DNA of 64,000 nt. Source: an uncultured Stenotrophomonas sp. (lineage in GTDB: Bacteria; Pseudomonadota; Gammaproteobacteria; Xanthomonadales; Xanthomonadaceae). The notes beneath the pieces were generated by a model. The model was not told the origin of the DNA, did not search any database, and saw nothing but the letters and a program-made list of their open reading frames with translations. Location of the stretch: contig CAJYNG010000013.1 in assembly GCA_913775725.1 (NCBI GenBank), positions 366,051 to 430,050 of the forward strand, given 5' to 3'. How positions within the stretch are numbered: the stretch's first letter is position 1; every line of letters begins with the position of its first letter. Position numbers and translations under genes: made by a program. Below, one piece after another: positions 26,362-34,385 of the stretch.

Positions 26362-26685
26362 ATGGCCGAATACCAGATTCCCGGCCGCGTGCCGGATGAC
26401 AGCACGCCGCGTGATGCAATCTCCAACTACTGGCGCGAGCGCTACACGGCCGAGCCGTACTACGACGACCAGCTGTTCTTCGAGGACTACGAGCCGGCCT
26501 ACCGCATCGGCCACGCCGCGCGTGCACAGGACATGATCCGCGCCTACGAACAGGTCGAGGCCGAGCTCGCATCACGCTGGGCCAGCGAACGTGGCCGCAG
26601 TCGCCTGGAATGGGCGCAGGCACGCAACGCCGTGCGTCGTGGCTGGGAGGATGCACAGCTGGCGGATCCGCGGTTGAAGCGATAA
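26362..26685 (+). CDS. Hypothetical protein, 107 aa
   Basis: A soluble, acidic protein without a signal peptide, rich in Tyr, Glu, Asp and Arg (NYWRERYTAEPYYDDQLFFEDYEPAYRIGHAARAQ). The central part is probably helical (RAYEQVEAELASRWASE). Small proteins with the same DYEPAYR segment occur widely in proteobacteria, sometimes near stress genes, but no function is known to me. GGAG lies about 10 nt before the start. It stands 111 bp after the permease gene and may have its own promoter. Confidence 0.75.
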   Translation: MAEYQIPGRVPDDSTPRDAISNYWRERYTAEPYYDDQLFFEDYEPAYRIGHAARAQDMIRAYEQVEAELASRWASERGRSRLEWAQARNAVRRGWEDAQLADPRLKR

Positions 26686-26697
26686 CGCCAGGCGCCT

Positions 26698-26785
26698 GTA
26701 GAGCCGAGCCCATGCTCGGCTGAGAGTCGAGCATGGCTCGACTCTACAGAAATCCTGCGAGAGCCGAGCGCGGGCTCGGCTCTAC
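26698..26785. repeat. SMAG dimer (26698-26746) plus half-degenerate third copy (26758-26785)
   Basis: GTAGAGCCGAGCCCATGCTCGGC and an inverted partner ending CTAC form the dimer; a further GAGCCGAGCGCGGGCTCGGCTCTAC follows. They separate two convergent genes. Confidence 0.85.
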
Positions 26786-26789
26786 ACAC

Positions 26790-27245
26790 TCACTCCTGTT
26801 CCGGCAGCGGCGGCACGCCTGCGCTGCGCTTGCTTTCACCGCCACCGGCGGCGATCAGGTCGCGGGTGTTCTTCTGCACCGCCACCGCACCGAACAGCGA
26901 CAGCGCGTAGGCCATGCCATAGAAGCCCTTCTCGCTCGATGCCAGGGTGGCATTCCACAGCCCAACCAGCAGCAGCATCAGCGCCGACAGCAGCGCGAAC
27001 CAGCACAACGCGTAGTACAAACCACTCACCGGAATGCCCTCGACACGGTCGCGCACGCTCTTCTGCAGCGACACCGCCGCGAACAGGCCAAACAGCAGCA
27101 GCGTCAGGTAGTAGCCCTTCTCGTTGAGCGCCATCGTGGCGGCGTTGAACAGGCCGATCAGGTAGGCCGCCGCGCCCAGCAGCAGGGCCACCCACGAGGC
27201 GGCGATGAAGGCGGTGGACGGCTTGTGGGGCATGGCAGTGTTCAT
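26790..27245 (-). CDS. YiaA/YiaB-family inner-membrane protein
   Basis: The 151-residue protein contains two similar two-helix units: [51 protein letters not shown] and [51 protein letters not shown]. This internal duplication is the mark of the YiaA/YiaB domain, of unknown function in the inner membrane. ATG at 27245 was chosen over longer in-frame starts that add an arginine-rich leader. It is divergent from the sugar dehydrogenase gene. Confidence 0.88.
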   Translation of the reverse strand: MNTAMPHKPSTAFIAASWVALLLGAAAYLIGLFNAATMALNEKGYYLTLLLFGLFAAVSLQKSVRDRVEGIPVSGLYYALCWFALLSALMLLLVGLWNATLASSEKGFYGMAYALSLFGAVAVQKNTRDLIAAGGGESKRSAGVPPLPEQE

Positions 27246-27413
27246 TGCAGATCCTTGGCAGGCAGACGGGCACGCTTTGCCCGGGCGTGCCCACCCTAGA
27301 CGATCCCGCCGCCCTCGCACAGGGGTTGCAGGACCTTCGGGCCACGACGGTCACCGCTCCAGTGGTATACAAGGGACAGCCCGGCCATCCGCATCCCCGC
27401 CCTGGAGATACCC

Positions 27414-28580
27414 ATGACCCGCACACCCCTGCTGCTCGCCCTCGGCCTGGTGCCGATCCTCGCCACCTCCGCCTGCAATGCCGCCGACCCGGCCGCCAAC
27501 GGCGCCCAGGCCACCGCCACGGCATCCGCCGCCGCCGATCAACGCCCGTTCACCGCCACCGAGGTCAGCCGTTTCGACCAACCTTGGGCGATGACCTTCC
27601 TGCCCGACGGCAGCCTGCTGGTCACCGAAAAGCGCGGCACGCTGCAGCATCTGGACCTGGCCAGCGGCCAGAAGCATGAGATCACCGGCGTTCCCAAGGT
27701 CGCCTATGGTGGCCAGGGCGGTTTCGGTGACGTGATCCTGCACCCGCAATTCGCAAGCAACCACGTGATCTATCTCAGCTACGCCGAGGAAGGCACGTTG
27801 GACACCCGCGGTGCTGCCGTGGCCCGTGCCACGCTGGCGCTGGACGCCAACGTCGCCGGTCAGCTCAAGGACCTGAAGGTGATCTGGCGGCAGAGCCCCA
27901 AGGTCAGCGGCGAGGGCCACTACGGGCATCGCCTCGCCTTCGGGCCGGATGGCAAGCTGTGGATCAGCTCCAGCGAGCGCCAGAAGTTCGATCCGGCCCA
28001 GGACATGGGCAGCAACCTCGGCAAGATCATCCGCCTCAACGATGATGGCAGCCTGCCCGCCGACAACCCGTTCGCCTCGCAGGGTGGCGTGGCCGCGCAG
28101 GTGTGGTCGCTGGGCCACCGCAACATCCTCGGCATGGCCTTCGACGCCAACGGCAAGCTGTGGGCACACGAGATGGGCCCGGCCGGCGGCGACGAACTGA
28201 ACCTGATCGTGCGCGGCGGCAACTACGGTTACCCGATTGTTTCCAATGGTGACCACTACGACGGCCGACCGATTCCAGACCACGACACGCGCCCGGAATT
28301 CGCCGCCCCGAAGGTGACCTGGACGCCGGTGATCTCGCCGGCCGGCTTCGTGATCTACAGCGGCAAGCTATTCCCGCAGTGGAAGGGCAGCGGCTTCATC
28401 GGTGGGCTGTCGTCGACCTCGCTGGTGCGTGTGGCGTTCGACGGCGACAGCGCGCGCGAGGCCGAACGCTTCAACATGGGCGAGCGCATCCGCGAAGTGG
28501 AACAGGGCCCGGATGGTGCGCTGTGGCTGCTGGAAGACGGCAGCAAGGCGCGCCTGCTGAAGCTGGTCCCGAAGACCTGA
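27414..28580 (+). CDS. PQQ-dependent aldose sugar dehydrogenase (YliI-like), lipoprotein
   Basis: The 388-residue protein has a lipobox (ATSAC, Cys21) and so is probably anchored in the periplasm. The rest is a six-bladed beta-propeller of the soluble PQQ glucose/aldose dehydrogenase family: [46 protein letters not shown] (the His thought to be catalytic), [13 protein letters not shown] and [12 protein letters not shown]. It should oxidise aldoses at C1, passing electrons from PQQ to the respiratory chain. Length is normal. It is monocistronic. Confidence 0.92.
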   Translation: MTRTPLLLALGLVPILATSACNAADPAANGAQATATASAAADQRPFTATEVSRFDQPWAMTFLPDGSLLVTEKRGTLQHLDLASGQKHEITGVPKVAYGGQGGFGDVILHPQFASNHVIYLSYAEEGTLDTRGAAVARATLALDANVAGQLKDLKVIWRQSPKVSGEGHYGHRLAFGPDGKLWISSSERQKFDPAQDMGSNLGKIIRLNDDGSLPADNPFASQGGVAAQVWSLGHRNILGMAFDANGKLWAHEMGPAGGDELNLIVRGGNYGYPIVSNGDHYDGRPIPDHDTRPEFAAPKVTWTPVISPAGFVIYSGKLFPQWKGSGFIGGLSSTSLVRVAFDGDSAREAERFNMGERIREVEQGPDGALWLLEDGSKARLLKLVPKT

Positions 28581-28586
28581 TGCCCG

Positions 28587-28610
28587 GTAGTGCCGGCCGC
28601 TGGCCGGCAC
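28587..28610 (+). repeat. SMAG monomer, CCGGCC type
   Basis: GTAGTGCCGGCCGCTGGCCGGCAC, 6 bp after the sugar dehydrogenase stop codon. Confidence 0.8.
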
Positions 28611-28620
28611 GTTTGTCCGC

Positions 28621-28642
28621 AACGGCCCCGCACGCGGGGCCG
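28621..28642. terminator. GC-rich hairpin between convergent genes
   Basis: CGGCCCCG/CGGGGCCG with a CACG loop. It lacks a clear T-run on either strand, so an intrinsic terminator role is only possible. Confidence 0.35.
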
Positions 28643-28649
28643 TCTGCGT

Positions 28650-29183
28650 TCACTGGATGGTGATGACCTTGACCTCGGTCTTCGTGCAGGCCTGGTCCAG
28701 GCACTGCCCGTTCAACCACACCTGGCCTTCACCGATCATCACGCCCTGCTGGTTCACGAACACCTTGCCGAATCCCTGCTCGGACACCGCCTTGGCCACC
28801 GCCGGGGTGATGATCTTCTCGTAGTTGCGCTGGAACTCACCGGGGCCGGTGATCTTCTTTCCACCGCTGATGTTCAACGGGAAGCGCACTTCCTCGACCA
28901 CGGCAGCGCGATCTCCACCGACCACCGCGGTCTTGAACGCGTTGAACACCTTTTCGTACTGCGCGGCATCACCCAGCACGCTCTCGATGCGTGCACGCGC
29001 ATCTTCGGCGGGCGCATCCGCAGCAGGCGAGGCCGGTGTGGCTGCGGCAGGTTCAGCCGCAGGCGTGGCCGCAGCACTGGCCTCCATCGGCGGCGGAGCA
29101 TCCACCGCAGGCGCGGCCGGCGGCGCCGGCTGCGAACAGGCCGCCAGCAGCAGGGCGGGAATCAGGTAGGCCATCCGGCGCAT
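28650..29183 (-). CDS. Predicted lipoprotein with Ala/Pro-rich linker, 177 aa
   Basis: The lipobox LLAAC puts the lipid on Cys16. Residues 17-60 are almost only Ala, Pro and acidic residues, a flexible linker, and the C-terminal 110 residues form a small globular domain (FPLNISGGKKITGPGEFQRNYEKIITPAVAKAV, VFVNQQGVMIGEGQVWLNG, CLDQACTKTEVKVITIQ) with a cysteine pair. The domain resembles the NTF2-like lipoproteins of proteobacteria, but this is not certain. The first ATG follows GGAG at 7 nt. Monocistronic. Confidence 0.8.
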   Translation of the reverse strand: MRRMAYLIPALLLAACSQPAPPAAPAVDAPPPMEASAAATPAAEPAAATPASPAADAPAEDARARIESVLGDAAQYEKVFNAFKTAVVGGDRAAVVEEVRFPLNISGGKKITGPGEFQRNYEKIITPAVAKAVSEQGFGKVFVNQQGVMIGEGQVWLNGQCLDQACTKTEVKVITIQ

Positions 29184-29240
29184 GCGCGCACTCCATCGAA
29201 ACAGGAAGCCCGATGGTAGCGCCGCCGCAGTGACGGCAAC

Positions 29241-29307
29241 AAAAAGGGGACGGAGGGGATTAAGTCGTTTGTGCCACTAACGACTTAATCCCCTCCGTCC
29301 CCTTTTT
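29241..29307. repeat. Perfect 29-bp inverted repeat, GGGGACGGAGGGGATTAAGTCG type
   Basis: Arms 29241-29269 and 29279-29307 are perfectly complementary with a 9-nt loop. A/T runs at both ends give T-tracts on both strands, so it can act as a bidirectional terminator between the divergently read lipoprotein gene and bglX. I recall near-identical GGAGGGGATTAAGTCG palindromes scattered in Xanthomonadaceae. Confidence 0.85.
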
Positions 29308-29311
29308 TCGA

Positions 29312-31486
29312 TCAGGCCTTCAGCAGCTCGAACTGCACGGCTTCGCCTGCTGCCGACGAGGCGCAGACCCACACGTCGAACTGGCCCGGCTCGGCACGCA
29401 GCACGCCGTCGCGGCCGGTGAAGGCCAACTGCTCGCGGGTCAGGGTGAACACCACTTCGGCCGACTCGCCCGGCTGCAGCGCCACCTTGCGGAAGTCCTT
29501 CAGTTCGCGCACCGGACGCACGCGGCTGGCCACGCGGTCGTGGATGTACAGCTGCACCACTTCCTCGCCGGCCACATCACCGCTGTTGGTCAGCGTGGTG
29601 GTGATGGTCAGGGTGTCGTCCCAGCCGAGCTGCGCCGCACTCAGCTGCGGCACGCCGTAGGCGAAGGTGGTGTAGCCGATACCGTGGCCGAACGGGTACA
29701 GCGGTTCGTTCGGAATCTCGCGCCAACGGGCCTTGAACTCCGACATCGTCGGCAGTTCCGGGCGGCCGGTGCGCGGGTGGTTGTAAAAGTACGGCTGCTG
29801 GCCGGACACCTGCGGGAAACTGACCGGCAGGCGGCCAGACGGGCTGTAGTCGCCGAACAGCACATCGGCCACCGCATGGCCGGTCTGCGTGCCCAGGTAC
29901 CAGGTCACCGCCACCGCCTGTGCATTGCGCACCGCGCCCTGCAGCGCCAGCGCGCGACCATTGCGCAGCAGCACGACCAGCGGCTTGCCGGTCATCGCCA
30001 CGGCCTCGGCCAGCGCCTGCTGTGCCGGCGGCAGCGTGATCTCCACGCGCGACTGCGCTTCACCGCTGTAACGCTGCGGTTCGCCCAGCGCCAGCACCAC
30101 CACATCGGCGCGCAGCGCGGCGGCCACCGCCGCTTCAGTGCCACCGGGGATGGCCACTTCCAGTTCGCAGCCCGGCACGATCTCCAGCAGCGCTTCATCG
30201 CCGATGGCCGCGCGCACGCCGGTTTCCAGGTCCACGTAGCGCTGTTTGTCGCCGAACAGCGTCCAGCAGCCCTCGATGTTCTCGCGGTCCTGCACGAAGG
30301 GGCCGATCAGCGCGATCTTCTGCCCGGTCTTCTGCAGCGGCAGCACGTTGTCGCGGTTGTTCAGCAGCACGATCGAACGGCGCGCGGCGTCACGCGACAG
30401 TGCGTCATGCGCGGCGATGTGCGAGGTATCCGCTTCGCGCGCCGGGTCCAGCGAACGGTACGGGTCGTCGAACAGGCCGATGGTTTCCTTCAGCCACAGG
30501 ATGCGGCGCACGCCTTCATCCAGCACGCTCATCGGCACGTCGCCGCTCTCGACCAGGCCCGGCAGGTGTTCGGCATAGAAGCCGCTCTGCATGCTCAGGT
30601 CCAGGCCGGCGGTGAACGCCTTGGCAGTGGCGTCGCGGTCGTCGGCGGCATAGCCGTGGGCGACCAGTTCCATGTCGGCGGTGTAATCGGAGATCACCAC
30701 GCCCGGGAACCTCCATTCGCCGCGCAGGATGTCGGTCAGCAGTTCGGCATTGGCGCTGGCCGGCACGCCGTTGATGTCGTTGAACGAGGACATCACGGTG
30801 ATCGCGCCGGCATCGAAGGCGGCCTTGAACGGCGGCAGATGCACATCGCGCAGGGTCTGCGGCGAGATGTCCACCATGTTGTATTCCATGCCGGCCATCA
30901 CCGCGCCATAGGCGGCGAAGTGCTTCGGCGTGGCCAGCAGCGAATCGGCGGCGCGCAGGTCGCTGCCCTGGAAGCCGCGCACGCGGGCGGCGGCGAACGC
31001 GCAGCCCAGCACCACGTCCTCACCGGCACCTTCGGCGCCACGGCCCCAGCGCTGGTCGCGGGCGATGTCCACGGCCGGTGCGTAGGTCCAGTGCAGACCG
31101 GCGGCGGTGGCCTCGATGGCGGTGGCACGCGCGGTGCGCTCGGCCAGGTCCGGCTCGAAGCTGGCGGCCTCGCCCAGCGGGATCGGGAACACGGTACGCA
31201 TGCCGTGGATGACGTCGGCAGCCAGGATCACCGGGATACCCAGGCGGCTCTCCTCGGTGGCGACCTGCTGGATGCGGCGGCCCAGTTCGGCGCCGACACC
31301 ATTGAACAGCGAGCCGACCTTGCCCTCGCGTACCTGCTGCAGCACCTGGTCGGCATTGCGCACGTTGGCTTCCGGGTTCACGTCCGGGGCGAACGGGCGG
31401 ACCATGTCCGCGAAGACACCCAGCTGGCCGACCTTTTCCTCGACGGTCATCTGGGCAATGAGGGATTCGATGCGATCGGAGGCCAC
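29312..31486 (-). CDS. bglX: Beta-glucosidase, glycoside hydrolase family 3 (BglX-like)
   Basis: The 724-residue enzyme cleaves beta-glucosides. It has the GH3 N-domain (HGMRTVFPIPLGEAASF, RDQRWGRGAEGAGED, LATPKHFAAYGAV), the nucleophile region GVVISDYTADMELV (Asp, normally SDW or SDH), the GH3 C-domain and a fibronectin-III-like tail. Unlike Escherichia coli BglX no signal peptide is visible, so it may be cytoplasmic. GTG at 31486 has AAGGA about 7 nt upstream. A LacI-type operator overlaps the leader, suggesting sugar-controlled expression, although no lacI-family gene is adjacent. Confidence 0.92.
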   Translation of the reverse strand: MASDRIESLIAQMTVEEKVGQLGVFADMVRPFAPDVNPEANVRNADQVLQQVREGKVGSLFNGVGAELGRRIQQVATEESRLGIPVILAADVIHGMRTVFPIPLGEAASFEPDLAERTARATAIEATAAGLHWTYAPAVDIARDQRWGRGAEGAGEDVVLGCAFAAARVRGFQGSDLRAADSLLATPKHFAAYGAVMAGMEYNMVDISPQTLRDVHLPPFKAAFDAGAITVMSSFNDINGVPASANAELLTDILRGEWRFPGVVISDYTADMELVAHGYAADDRDATAKAFTAGLDLSMQSGFYAEHLPGLVESGDVPMSVLDEGVRRILWLKETIGLFDDPYRSLDPAREADTSHIAAHDALSRDAARRSIVLLNNRDNVLPLQKTGQKIALIGPFVQDRENIEGCWTLFGDKQRYVDLETGVRAAIGDEALLEIVPGCELEVAIPGGTEAAVAAALRADVVVLALGEPQRYSGEAQSRVEITLPPAQQALAEAVAMTGKPLVVLLRNGRALALQGAVRNAQAVAVTWYLGTQTGHAVADVLFGDYSPSGRLPVSFPQVSGQQPYFYNHPRTGRPELPTMSEFKARWREIPNEPLYPFGHGIGYTTFAYGVPQLSAAQLGWDDTLTITTTLTNSGDVAGEEVVQLYIHDRVASRVRPVRELKDFRKVALQPGESAEVVFTLTREQLAFTGRDGVLRAEPGQFDVWVCASSAAGEAVQFELLKA

Positions 31487-31499
31487 CAGCAGTCCTTGA

Positions 31500-31513
31500 T
31501 GAAAACGTTTACA
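31500..31513. promoter_or_regulatory. LacI-family operator upstream of bglX
   Basis: TGAAAACGTTTACA is a near-perfect 14-bp palindrome centred on CG, the classic pattern of LacI/GalR-family sites. It lies 14-27 nt upstream of the bglX GTG, so a bound repressor would block transcription start or elongation. The regulator is not in the window. Confidence 0.65.
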
Positions 31514-31614
31514 AGCCCGGCATTCTAGCGATCCCGAGCCATTTGGCGAGAGGTTTCGTCATTCAGTTTCAGGCTCCAGCCGGATCCGTACGGTCCGGCC
31601 GGAGGCATCGCAGC

Positions 31615-32886
31615 TTACTCCGAGCCGGCCAACTGGCGCTGCCCGGCCATCAACATGGCGTCGCTGGAGGCCTGGAACACCCGCAGGCCGAACGCCGGCA
31701 GGATCGCCAGCAGGTGGTCGAAGATGTCCGACTGCACGGCCTCGTACTCGGCCCAGGCGGTGCTGCGGGTGAAGCAGTACAGCTCCAGCGGCAGGCCTTC
31801 GGTGGTCGGCTGCAGCTGCCGTACCAGCAGGGTCATGTCGGTATGGATGCCCGGATGGCTGCGCAGGTAGCGCTCCACGTAGGCGCGGAAGGTGCCCAGG
31901 TTGGTCACCCGGCGGCTGTTGACCTCGGCCACGCCCTGCTCGCGCAGGCGCCCGTTCCACTGCCCCAGTTCCTGCTCCTTGGACTGCAGGTAGTCACGCA
32001 GCAGCGCGAACTCGCCGAGGAAGGCCAGGTCGCCCTCGTCCAGGAAACCGACGCTGTGCTGGTCCAGGTACAGCGCGCGCTTGATCCGGCGGCCTCCCGC
32101 CTCCTGCATGCCGCGCCAGTTCTTGAACGACTCGGTCACCAGCTTCTTGGTCGGGATGGTGGTGATGGTCTTGTCGAAGTTCTGCACGGTGATGGTGTGC
32201 AGGGCGATGTCGATCACATCGCCGTCGGCGTTCTGGCTGGGCATCTCGATCCAGTCGCCGATGCGCACGCGGCCATCGCCGCTGATCTGCACGCTGGCCA
32301 CCAGCGACAGGATGGTGTCCTGGAAGATCAGCATCAGCACTGCGGTGGCCGCGCCCAGGCCGGTGACCAGCGGCCCCAGCTTCACCCCCAGCAGGGTGGC
32401 GATGATCGACAGGCCGGCGGCCACGAACACCACGATCTTGACCACCTGCAGGTAGCCCTTGATCGGCTTGTTGCGCGCGTCGGGCTTGCGCTCGTACAGG
32501 CTGTTGGCCGCGTCCAGCGCATGCGAGAACGCCATCGACACCGTCAGCACGGCCCACACGATGCACAGCTTGATGATGACGTTGACCAGGCCGGGCGGCA
32601 GATCTGGGATCAGAGTGATGCCCGAGGCGATCACCTGGCTGGGCACCACGTTGGACAGGCGCGAAATCACCCGCATCAAATGGCTGCCACGCCCGGACTC
32701 GGCACCCGGCAGGCGCTGCAGCAGGCGCCGCAGGCCACGCACCAGGATGCGCTTGGTCACCCAGTTGGCCAGGCCGGCTGCGATCAGCAGCGCCGAGATC
32801 ATCAACGCCAGGTAGGCGCCGGGATAGGGTTCCAGTGTGTTCTGCAGCTTTTCCAGCCACTGTACCGCCACCACCGCGTCCACCAT
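31615..32886 (-). CDS. MscS-family mechanosensitive channel (YbdG-like)
   Basis: The 423-residue inner-membrane protein has about five hydrophobic segments, then the MscS pore/beta region: VKLGPLVTGLGAATAVLMLIFQDTILSLVASVQI, RIGDWIEMP, GDVIDIALHTITVQNFDKTITTIPTKKLV. A large C-terminal cytosolic domain with a 50-residue insert and length near 415 place it with YbdG (miniconductance/osmotic sensing) rather than the 286-residue MscS. Monocistronic, between bglX and a SMAG repeat. Confidence 0.9.
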   Translation of the reverse strand: MVDAVVAVQWLEKLQNTLEPYPGAYLALMISALLIAAGLANWVTKRILVRGLRRLLQRLPGAESGRGSHLMRVISRLSNVVPSQVIASGITLIPDLPPGLVNVIIKLCIVWAVLTVSMAFSHALDAANSLYERKPDARNKPIKGYLQVVKIVVFVAAGLSIIATLLGVKLGPLVTGLGAATAVLMLIFQDTILSLVASVQISGDGRVRIGDWIEMPSQNADGDVIDIALHTITVQNFDKTITTIPTKKLVTESFKNWRGMQEAGGRRIKRALYLDQHSVGFLDEGDLAFLGEFALLRDYLQSKEQELGQWNGRLREQGVAEVNSRRVTNLGTFRAYVERYLRSHPGIHTDMTLLVRQLQPTTEGLPLELYCFTRSTAWAEYEAVQSDIFDHLLAILPAFGLRVFQASSDAMLMAGQRQLAGSE

Positions 32887-32915
32887 CAGTTGTCTCCCGT
32901 CTTCATTGTTGTTGA

Positions 32916-32970
32916 GGTTGCCGGCCAGCGGCCGGCACTACCATGGGTGTCGGCCAACGGCCGGCACGAC
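32916..32970. repeat. SMAG monomer and degenerate neighbour
   Basis: TTGCCGGCCAGCGGCCGGCACTAC (32918-32941) ends with CTAC. A degenerate GTGTCGGCCAACGGCCGGCACGAC follows to 32970. They lie between the MscS gene start and the folB stop. Confidence 0.75.
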
Positions 32971-32974
32971 CGGG

Positions 32975-33328
32975 TCAGTCCCGCGTGCGTTCGATGATCA
33001 CGCCCACCGCGCGTGCGCCGCGCACCGCACCGGGCTTGCTCAGCTTCAGGCGCAGCCACTTCACGTCGAATTCGTCCAGCACGATCTGCGCGCAGCGCTC
33101 GGCCAGGGTCTCGACCAGACCGAATTCCGATTCGCGCACGAACTGCTCCAGGCGCTTGCTCACCGCCTTGTAGTTCAGGGTGTGGGCGATGTCATCGGTA
33201 GCCGCAGGGCGACGGTTGTCGAAGCCCATTTCCAGGTCGAACACCAGGTCCTGGCGGATCCGTCGCTCCCAATCGTAGATACCGATCAGGGCGTCGATCG
33301 TCAGCCCCTCGATGAAAACCTTGTCCAT
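32975..33328 (-). CDS. folB: Dihydroneopterin aldolase
   Basis: FolB converts dihydroneopterin to 6-hydroxymethyl-dihydropterin and glycolaldehyde in folate synthesis (cytoplasmic octamer). The 117-residue length is typical. Family segments: MDKVFIEGLTIDALIGIYDWERRIRQ, DIAHTLNYKAVSKRLEQF, ETLAERCAQIVL (active-site Glu) and LKLSKPGAVRGARAVGVIIER. ATG at 33328 is used; the open frame extends upstream without conserved sequence. In many proteobacteria folB neighbours tsaD on the opposite strand, as here, but an accessory insert separates them. Confidence 0.95.
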   Translation of the reverse strand: MDKVFIEGLTIDALIGIYDWERRIRQDLVFDLEMGFDNRRPAATDDIAHTLNYKAVSKRLEQFVRESEFGLVETLAERCAQIVLDEFDVKWLRLKLSKPGAVRGARAVGVIIERTRD

Positions 33329-33431
33329 TGCGCTTGCCCGCCCGAATACAGGGGGCCATGGTAACGGCACGGCGGTGACCCTGCCCGGAACGGGCGATGG
33401 GTGGCCGGCACGGGGCGGGCCCGGAAAAGAC

Positions 33432-33458
33432 AAAGGGCCCCGCTAGCAGGGCCCTTTG
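33432..33458 (-). terminator. Hairpin with T-rich tail on the minus strand
   Basis: AAAGGGCCC/GGGCCCTTT stem around CGCTAGCA. On the minus strand it is followed by GTCTTTT. It lies 115 bp downstream of the tiny ORF at 33574 and may end a short minus-strand transcript. Confidence 0.5.
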
Positions 33459-33573
33459 GTACTACCGTTTGTCCCCAGGGGGAGCTGGAATCCAGCCGCG
33501 AGTCCCGGTGGCGCAGGCACGCAGATTAGGCAAGGACCAGATCGCCGGTCAAGGCCAATTCCGACAGGGCAGG

Positions 33574-33663
33574 TCAGGTATCCGTCCGAGGCGAAATACA
33601 GAGAATCAGCCACACGGACAACGACGTTCCCTGATGGTGGTCGCCGCCCACTCTCGCGAACAT
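33574..33663 (-). CDS. Candidate 29-aa small hydrophobic protein
   Basis: ATG at 33663 is preceded by AAGGAGG at 4-5 nt spacing, one of the best ribosome-binding sites in the window. The 29-residue product (central LSVWLILCISP, charged ends) is short and hydrophobic like type I toxins or leader peptides. An overlapping 81-codon frame (33443-33688) covers it and ends at the hairpin at 33432, an arrangement reminiscent of mok/hok. It is divergent from the HEPN/Abi-like gene. No homologue is recognised and the call is speculative. Confidence 0.35.
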   Translation of the reverse strand: MFARVGGDHHQGTSLSVWLILCISPRTDT

Positions 33664-33686
33664 TGAGCCCTCCTTCACCACCGCAC

Positions 33687-34352
33687 ATGACGATGGCTCC
33701 ATACGATGTACTGCGGCGCGCGTTGTCAGCGGAGCGCCTGTCGACTTACGAGAGAATCGCATCGACCTGCAGCCCTGACGTCACTGCCGATTCCCTGTAT
33801 CTCTGGAACATGCGGATGTGCGGTGCGCTGATGATGCCGGTCCATCTGTGCGAGGTGGTCATTCGCAACGCCGCTGCAGCTGTGCTTACCCGACAGCACG
33901 GCCCGCGTTGGCCGTGGAATGATGCCTTCCGACGCAGACTGCCAACTTCATCCAGTACTTCTCCACGCACGGCACTGGAACAACTTGCCAGCCGCGTAAC
34001 CGATACACCTGAGATCGTCGCCAATCTGCCAATGGTGTTCTGGCAGCAGCTCTTTACATGTCGCTTCGACTCCACCCTGTGGATACCCGCACTTGGTGGG
34101 GTTCTACGTCATGCGCCTTCGGCACATCCCAGTGTCATCAGGAAAGCCATCCACGCAGACATTGGACGCATCCGCCACCTGCGCAACCGCATCGCGCACC
34201 ACGAACCCATCCTGGAACACGACATCGGCGCCGACCTGGCAGCGATCGGGCGGCTGATCCACGCCCGCTGCCCGCACACCCTGGGCTGGCTGCAGCGCCA
34301 CGAGCGGGCGACAACGGTGTTGGCGGCGTCGCCGTTGGCAGGGCGTCGGTAA
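33687..34352 (+). CDS. Abi-like protein with HEPN ribonuclease motif
   Basis: A 221-residue soluble protein of the Abi (AbiD/F-like, Abi_2) type. The tell-tale C-terminal segment HLRNRIAHHEPIL carries the R-x4-H HEPN ribonuclease motif; upstream are RRALSAERLSTYERIA and LYLWNMRMCGALMMPVHLCEVVIRNA, typical of the family. Family members cause abortive infection or act as toxin-like RNases. No obvious antitoxin follows. Base composition is visibly less GC-rich than neighbours and it splits the folB-tsaD region, both suggesting acquisition. Start ATG 33687 or 33693 cannot be separated. Confidence 0.75.
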   Translation: MTMAPYDVLRRALSAERLSTYERIASTCSPDVTADSLYLWNMRMCGALMMPVHLCEVVIRNAAAAVLTRQHGPRWPWNDAFRRRLPTSSSTSPRTALEQLASRVTDTPEIVANLPMVFWQQLFTCRFDSTLWIPALGGVLRHAPSAHPSVIRKAIHADIGRIRHLRNRIAHHEPILEHDIGADLAAIGRLIHARCPHTLGWLQRHERATTVLAASPLAGRR

Positions 34353-34385
34353 TACGTCCGCCGGTCATGGCCCGGCGCTACCGGA

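Noticed and set aside
33443-33688. 81-codon minus-strand frame over the tiny ORF
   Set aside because: No domain or signal peptide and composition like non-coding DNA. Kept only as possible overlapping frame of the 29-aa ORF.
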